NCBI GenBank assembly: GCA_944389135.1
Contig: CALXLG010000001.1
Coordinates: 153,421-217,242, forward strand
Length of the DNA stretch: 63,822 nucleotides
Direction of reading: 5' to 3'
From: an uncultured Alphaproteobacteria bacterium
GTDB taxonomy: Bacteria; Pseudomonadota; Alphaproteobacteria; Rs-D84
Shown one piece after another: positions 60,710 to 63,822 of this stretch; position 1 is the first letter of the stretch, and each line of letters opens with the position of its first letter. Position numbers and translations under genes: made by a program. Below the pieces are notes generated by a model. The model did no database searches and had not been told where the DNA came from. It saw only the letters and a list, made by a program, of their open reading frames with translations.

Positions 60710-60752
60710 CGGGTCGGTGTAACTGGATGAAACGCCAGTGATTACCGGCCCG
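60710..60752 (+). promoter_or_regulatory. Strong hairpin in the leader of rpsJ (S10 operon)
   Basis: An outer 9-bp stem with one G-U pair (60710-60718 with 60744-60752) encloses an inner 5-bp stem (60722-60726 with 60735-60739). It lies 25 nt before the rpsJ ATG with no T-run. The position recalls the L4-responsive S10 leader of E. coli, but a role is inference. Confidence 0.6.
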
Positions 60753-60776
60753 GGTAACGATAAGGAAAACGAACAA

Positions 60777-61088
60777 ATGGTACCAGCATCTAAAATTCGT
60801 ATCAAATTGACAGCGTTTGACCACAGAGTCTTGATGGAATCAGTGGAAGAAATTGTAAAAACTGCAAAGCGCACAGGCGCAGATGTAGTTGGCCCAGTTC
60901 GCTTGCCAACATTGATTAAGAAATTTACTGTTAATCGTTCTCCACACGTTGATAAAAAATCACGTGAACAATTCGAAATCCGCAATCATAAAGCGGTTGT
61001 AGATATTGTTAATCCAACCCCTCAGACAGTAGATGCCTTGATGAAGTTGGATTTGGCGTCCGGTGTAGATGTAAAAATTAAATTATAA
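60777..61088 (+). CDS. rpsJ: 30S ribosomal protein S10
   Basis: 103 aa. Ribosomal head protein, also Nus[40 protein letters not shown] region (split here) and [38 protein letters not shown] end are diagnostic. The ATG at 60777 follows AAGGAAAACGAACAA and gives the standard 103-residue length; the longer open frame upstream runs through the leader hairpin and is not used. Confidence 0.98.
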   Translation: MVPASKIRIKLTAFDHRVLMESVEEIVKTAKRTGADVVGPVRLPTLIKKFTVNRSPHVDKKSREQFEIRNHKAVVDIVNPTPQTVDALMKLDLASGVDVKIKL

Positions 61089-61096
61089 TTGTTTGT

Positions 61097-61131
61097 GTTA
61101 GTATACAAAAAGAGTGTGTACAAATACTAAC
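61097..61131 (+). repeat. Inverted repeat between rpsJ and rplC
   Basis: Perfect 8-bp stem GTTAGTAT/ATACTAAC (61097-61104 with 61124-61131), 19-nt loop, no T-run. It may be an mRNA processing or regulatory stem. Confidence 0.45.
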
Positions 61132-61159
61132 CTACTAACAAAGGAAAAGGCATAAAAAA

Positions 61160-61897
61160 ATGAAACGTAGCGGATTAATTACAACAAAAATAGGAATGAC
61201 GCGTCTGTATGATGATGGCGGTGTTGCGCATCCAGTAACAGTATTATCTGTTGGTGATTGCACGGTCATCGGAAATCGTACGCAAGAAAAAAATGGTTAT
61301 GTCGCGAATATCTTAGGTATGCGCGAAGCAAAAGCAAAACACGTGGCAAAACCGCAGGCGGTTGCTGCTGAAAAAGCAGGAGTAAAACCGTATCGCAAGG
61401 TTGTTGAATTCCGTGTATCTGATGATTGTGTTATCCCAGCAGGGACTCAATTGTCTGCGTCTCATTTTGTTGTCGGTCAATTTGTTGATGTTCAAGCGAC
61501 AAGTAAAGGTAAAGGCTTCCAAGGGGCTATGAAACGTCATAACTTTGGTGGTAAGGAAGCAACACATGGTGTATTAAAAGCGCATCGTTCTTTGGGTGGT
61601 ACAGGTATGCGTGAATGGCCAGGTCGTGTTTTGAAAGGTAAAAAAATGGCTGGTCAGATGGGAAATGAAACTGTAACAGTGCAAAATTTAAAAGTTTTTG
61701 GTGTTGATGAAGCAGAAAACTTAATTTTTGTAGAAGGTGCAGTTCCAGGTTCTAATGGTACATTCGTATTAGTCGTTGATGCAGTAAAGAAAGAACAGAA
61801 AGATTTGCCAGTTCCAACAAAAGCAGCGGCAGCCGCAGTTGAATCTGGTGCGGAACAAGTAACAGAAGCAACCGAAACAGAAACTGTTGCGGAATAA
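61160..61897 (+). CDS. rplC: 50S ribosomal protein L3 with C-terminal extension
   Basis: 245 aa; usual bacterial length is about 205-220. Early assembly protein near the peptidyl-transferase centre. MKRSGLITTKIGMTRLYDD start, ATSKGKGFQGAMKRHNFGG, HGVLKAHRSLGGTGMREWPGRV (split) and KKMAGQMGNETVTVQNL are typical; the core ends near residue 212. The remaining tail (VKKEQKDLPVPTKAAAAAV, then Glu/Thr-rich to the end) is an Ala- and acid-rich extension that is probably disordered. Confidence 0.97.
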   Translation: MKRSGLITTKIGMTRLYDDGGVAHPVTVLSVGDCTVIGNRTQEKNGYVANILGMREAKAKHVAKPQAVAAEKAGVKPYRKVVEFRVSDDCVIPAGTQLSASHFVVGQFVDVQATSKGKGFQGAMKRHNFGGKEATHGVLKAHRSLGGTGMREWPGRVLKGKKMAGQMGNETVTVQNLKVFGVDEAENLIFVEGAVPGSNGTFVLVVDAVKKEQKDLPVPTKAAAAAVESGAEQVTEATETETVAE

Positions 61898-61931
61898 TTA
61901 AGTAGGGCGACAGAAGAGTAAGGTGAAAAAA

Positions 61932-62552
61932 ATGCAAGTAGATATTATAAATTTTGATGGTAAAGCGGTCGGTAAAGTAGAATTGGCTGACCAGATATTT
62001 GGCTTGGACCCTCGTGCGGATATTTTGCATCGCGTTGTTACTTGGCAACGTGCAAAATCTCGTGCTGGGACACATGCTGTTAAAACCGTTTCTGATGTAG
62101 AAGGAAGTGGTAAAAAAGCTTTCAAACAGAAGAAAACAGGTAACGCACGTCAAGGTGAAAAATACAATGTTCATATGCGTGGTGGTGGTGTAGTTCATGG
62201 ACCAGTCGTTCGTGATCATTCTATTGACTTACCAAAGAAAGTTCGCGCATTAGGTTTGAAAATGGCATTGTCTTCAAAAGCTAAAGACGGTAGTTTGGTT
62301 GTTATTGATTCTGAAAAGTTATCAGCAGCAAAAACAGGGGCTTTTGCAAAACAGTTAAAGAAGTTAGGTATTTCTTCTGCATTGTTTGTTGCAGCAACTG
62401 AAATAGATGAAAACTTTAAGAAATCATCTGCAAATATCGCAAACGTTGATGTTTTACCAACAATTGGTTTGAACGTTTTGGATATTTTGAAACATGAAAA
62501 GTTAGTTTTGACAGCAGATGCAGTCAAAGCGGTGGAAGCGCGCTTGGCATAA
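61932..62552 (+). CDS. rplD: 50S ribosomal protein L4
   Basis: 206 aa. Lines the exit tunnel and, in E. coli, represses the S10 operon. HRVVTWQRAKSRAGTHAVKTVSDVEGSGKKAFKQKKTGNARQG (split; the long tunnel loop) and VRALGLKMALSSKAKDGSL are diagnostic. The ATG at 61932 is preferred: AAGGTG at 61920-61925 is then a ribosome binding site at normal distance, whereas starting at the GTG inside it would leave none. Confidence 0.97.
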   Translation: MQVDIINFDGKAVGKVELADQIFGLDPRADILHRVVTWQRAKSRAGTHAVKTVSDVEGSGKKAFKQKKTGNARQGEKYNVHMRGGGVVHGPVVRDHSIDLPKKVRALGLKMALSSKAKDGSLVVIDSEKLSAAKTGAFAKQLKKLGISSALFVAATEIDENFKKSSANIANVDVLPTIGLNVLDILKHEKLVLTADAVKAVEARLA

Positions 62553-62587
62553 TAATAAAGTTAAGTGCATGACGAAAAGGTTCAGAA

Positions 62588-62920
62588 ATGGCAGAAAAGA
62601 AAACTAATACAGAGAAAAAAATCGTTGCGACCGCCGGTATTTATGATATACTGCGTCGTCCGATAATCTCGGAAAAGGCAGCAAAATTGTCTGAAAGCAA
62701 TGGTGTTGCTTTTGAAGTTGCAGCAAATGCTACAAAAGAAGACGTTGCACGTGCAGTTCAGGCAATATACAATGTAAAACCAACAAAGGTTAACATTGTT
62801 GTTGTAAAAGGTAAGGTTAAATCTTTCCGTGGACGTGGTACAGGTACACAACGTTTGGTAAAGAAAGCGTATGTATCTTTGCCGGAAGATGCAAAATTGG
62901 ATTTGTCGGCAAATATATAA
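62588..62920 (+). CDS. rplW: 50S ribosomal protein L23
   Basis: 110 aa. Exit-tunnel protein that docks trigger factor and SRP. After a 15-residue charged N-terminal extension (MAEKKTNTEKKIVAT), the core YDILRRPIISEKAAKLSE, VARAVQAIYNVKPTKVNIVVVKGKVKSFRGRGTGTQRL (split) and KKAYVSLPEDAKLD are typical. In order between rplD and rplB. Confidence 0.97.
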   Translation: MAEKKTNTEKKIVATAGIYDILRRPIISEKAAKLSESNGVAFEVAANATKEDVARAVQAIYNVKPTKVNIVVVKGKVKSFRGRGTGTQRLVKKAYVSLPEDAKLDLSANI

Positions 62921-62927
62921 AATAACA

Positions 62928-62972
62928 GTTTTGGCAGAGAAATCCGAAGCTTAAGGACGTTATTGCTAAAAC
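62928..62972 (+). repeat. Imperfect inverted repeat between rplW and rplB
   Basis: Nine-bp stem with one G-U pair, GTTTTGGCA/TGCTAAAAC (62928-62936 with 62964-62972), 27-nt loop, ending 20 nt before the rplB ATG. Possible regulatory or processing stem. Confidence 0.4.
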
Positions 62973-62992
62973 ATAAACAAAGGTAAGAAAAA

Positions 62993-63822
62993 ATGGCATT
63001 GAAACATTATAAGCCAACAACAGCTGGTACACGCGGTTTGATTTTGGTTGATCGCAGTGATTTGCATCGTGGTGCACCAGAAAAATCTTTGACAGTTGGT
63101 TTAAAGTCTAAAGGTGGACGTAATAATTTTGGACATGTCACTGTTATGCATCAAGGTGGCGGTCATAAACGTAAATATCGTTTAATTGATTTTGCGCGTA
63201 AGAAAAAGGGGATTCCTGCAACTGTTGTTCGTTTGGAATATGACCCAAATCGTACAGCTTTCATTGCATTAATTGAATATAAAGATGGTGCACGTTCTTA
63301 TATCTTGGCACCACGTGATTTGAAAGCAGGTGATGTTGTTATATCTGGTGAACGTGAAGATATTAAACCAGGTAATGCAATGCCATTAAAGAATATGCCA
63401 ATTGGTACAATTGTACATAACGTTGAATTAAAACCAGGTGCTGGTGGTCAGTTGGCACGTAGTGCCGGTTGCTATGCTCAGTTAATGGGTAAAGACGGCG
63501 TTTATGCACAGATTAAAATGAACAGCGGTGAGTTGCGTAAAGTTCATTCAGACTGCTTGGCAACAGTTGGCAGTGTATCAAATCCTGACCAACGTAATGT
63601 AAGCTTGGGTAAAGCAGGTCGTGCACGCTGGTTGGGCGTTCGCCCATCAGTTCGTGGTATGGCTATGAACCCAGTTGATCACCCAATGGGTGGTGGTAAT
63701 GGTCATTCAAAGGGCCACGAACCAGTATCACGTACAGGTATTCCAGCCAAGGGATATCGTACCCGTAGCAATAAACGTACTGCTAAGATGATTATCCGCA
63801 GCAGACATTTGGCAAAGAAGAA
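62993..63822 (+). CDS. rplB: 50S ribosomal protein L2, last residues beyond window
   Basis: 276 codons present to the window edge. Essential for peptidyl transfer and subunit joining. [19 protein letters not shown] start, [27 protein letters not shown] (split), [15 protein letters not shown], and the catalytic-site loop [29 protein letters not shown] (split; His of the conserved [10 protein letters not shown]) are all there. Translation at the edge reads [11 protein letters not shown], so only a few residues are missing. Ribosome binding site AAAGGTAAG. Confidence 0.98.
   Translation, partial: MALKHYKPTTAGTRGLILVDRSDLHRGAPEKSLTVGLKSKGGRNNFGHVTVMHQGGGHKRKYRLIDFARKKKGIPATVVRLEYDPNRTAFIALIEYKDGARSYILAPRDLKAGDVVISGEREDIKPGNAMPLKNMPIGTIVHNVELKPGAGGQLARSAGCYAQLMGKDGVYAQIKMNSGELRKVHSDCLATVGSVSNPDQRNVSLGKAGRARWLGVRPSVRGMAMNPVDHPMGGGNGHSKGHEPVSRTGIPAKGYRTRSNKRTAKMIIRSRHLAKK

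Overview
This window comes from an AT-rich alphaproteobacterium with compact gene spacing. The evidence is the ftsE-ftsX-ydcF-plsC block, the uvrC-pgsA pair, a ParE-type topoisomerase IV B subunit, an H-x4-E PlsC, and a collinear rpsL-rpsG-fusA-tuf-rpsJ-rplC-rplD-rplW-rplB run. Prepilin-like GRSMIEMMGVLAIMGV segments and many small secreted proteins recall uncultured gut Alphaproteobacteria of the RF32/Enterousia kind. That placement is inference from remembered protein flavour, not a search.

Layout. 1-6.9 kb: gatCA (gatA runs off the left edge), ruvX, then a leftward operon of an unknown membrane-anchored protein, sufB, sufC, an unknown polytopic protein and an AI-2E family protein. 7-9.7 kb: a TcpQ-domain protein and a PilN-type secretin, a type IVb pilus outer-membrane pair. 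9.7-16.8 kb: rpsT, plsY, dprA, a divergent dnaA with a structured leader, two secreted proteins and a tandem pair of unknown 142-aa paralogs. 16.8-28.3 kb: parE, dnaJ, pgsA/uvrC, a pilin-like protein, an RluA-family synthase, an AsmA-like protein, dnaN, ppa, efp. 28.3-36.8 kb: fba, a lipoprotein, an orphan VirB2-like pilin, an RHH repressor plus DinD-like module, tolB, a secreted nuclease, a small HTH protein, plsC, ydcF, ftsX, ftsE. 36.9-41.9 kb: four tandem secreted fibre-like proteins (collagen, phage-tail-fibre and YadA-head type repeats). 42-49.7 kb: a PAP2 phosphatase behind a structured leader, a DedA-like protein, rbfA, lepA, three small Cys-containing paralogs followed by an integrase-like protein lacking its catalytic residues, acpP-fabF. 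49.7-56 kb: an unknown, an acyl-CoA synthetase, tRNA-Pro(CGG), mltG, two beta-barrel proteins flanking a second PAP2 phosphatase with the same structured leader. 56-63.8 kb: str and S10 operons; rplB runs off the right edge.

The strongest candidate for something undescribed is the pair of about 205-210-nt leader RNAs upstream of the two PAP2 genes (41997-42201 and 54431-54641). Each has a sigma70-like promoter, a 5' hairpin, a shared core with a pseudoknot whose two strands change together between the copies, and an intrinsic terminator 25-40 nt before the PAP2 start codon. A possible antiterminator helix overlaps the terminator in both copies. This is the architecture of a riboswitch-like attenuator; I do not recognise the class and cannot name a ligand.

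Other points of interest are the autoregulated RHH/DinD-like module, the dead integrase with its three small partners, the DnaA that appears to lack the box VII arginine, and promoters carrying a GANTC (CcrM-type) site directly beside the -35 element. No CRISPR array, insertion sequence or rRNA gene was seen.
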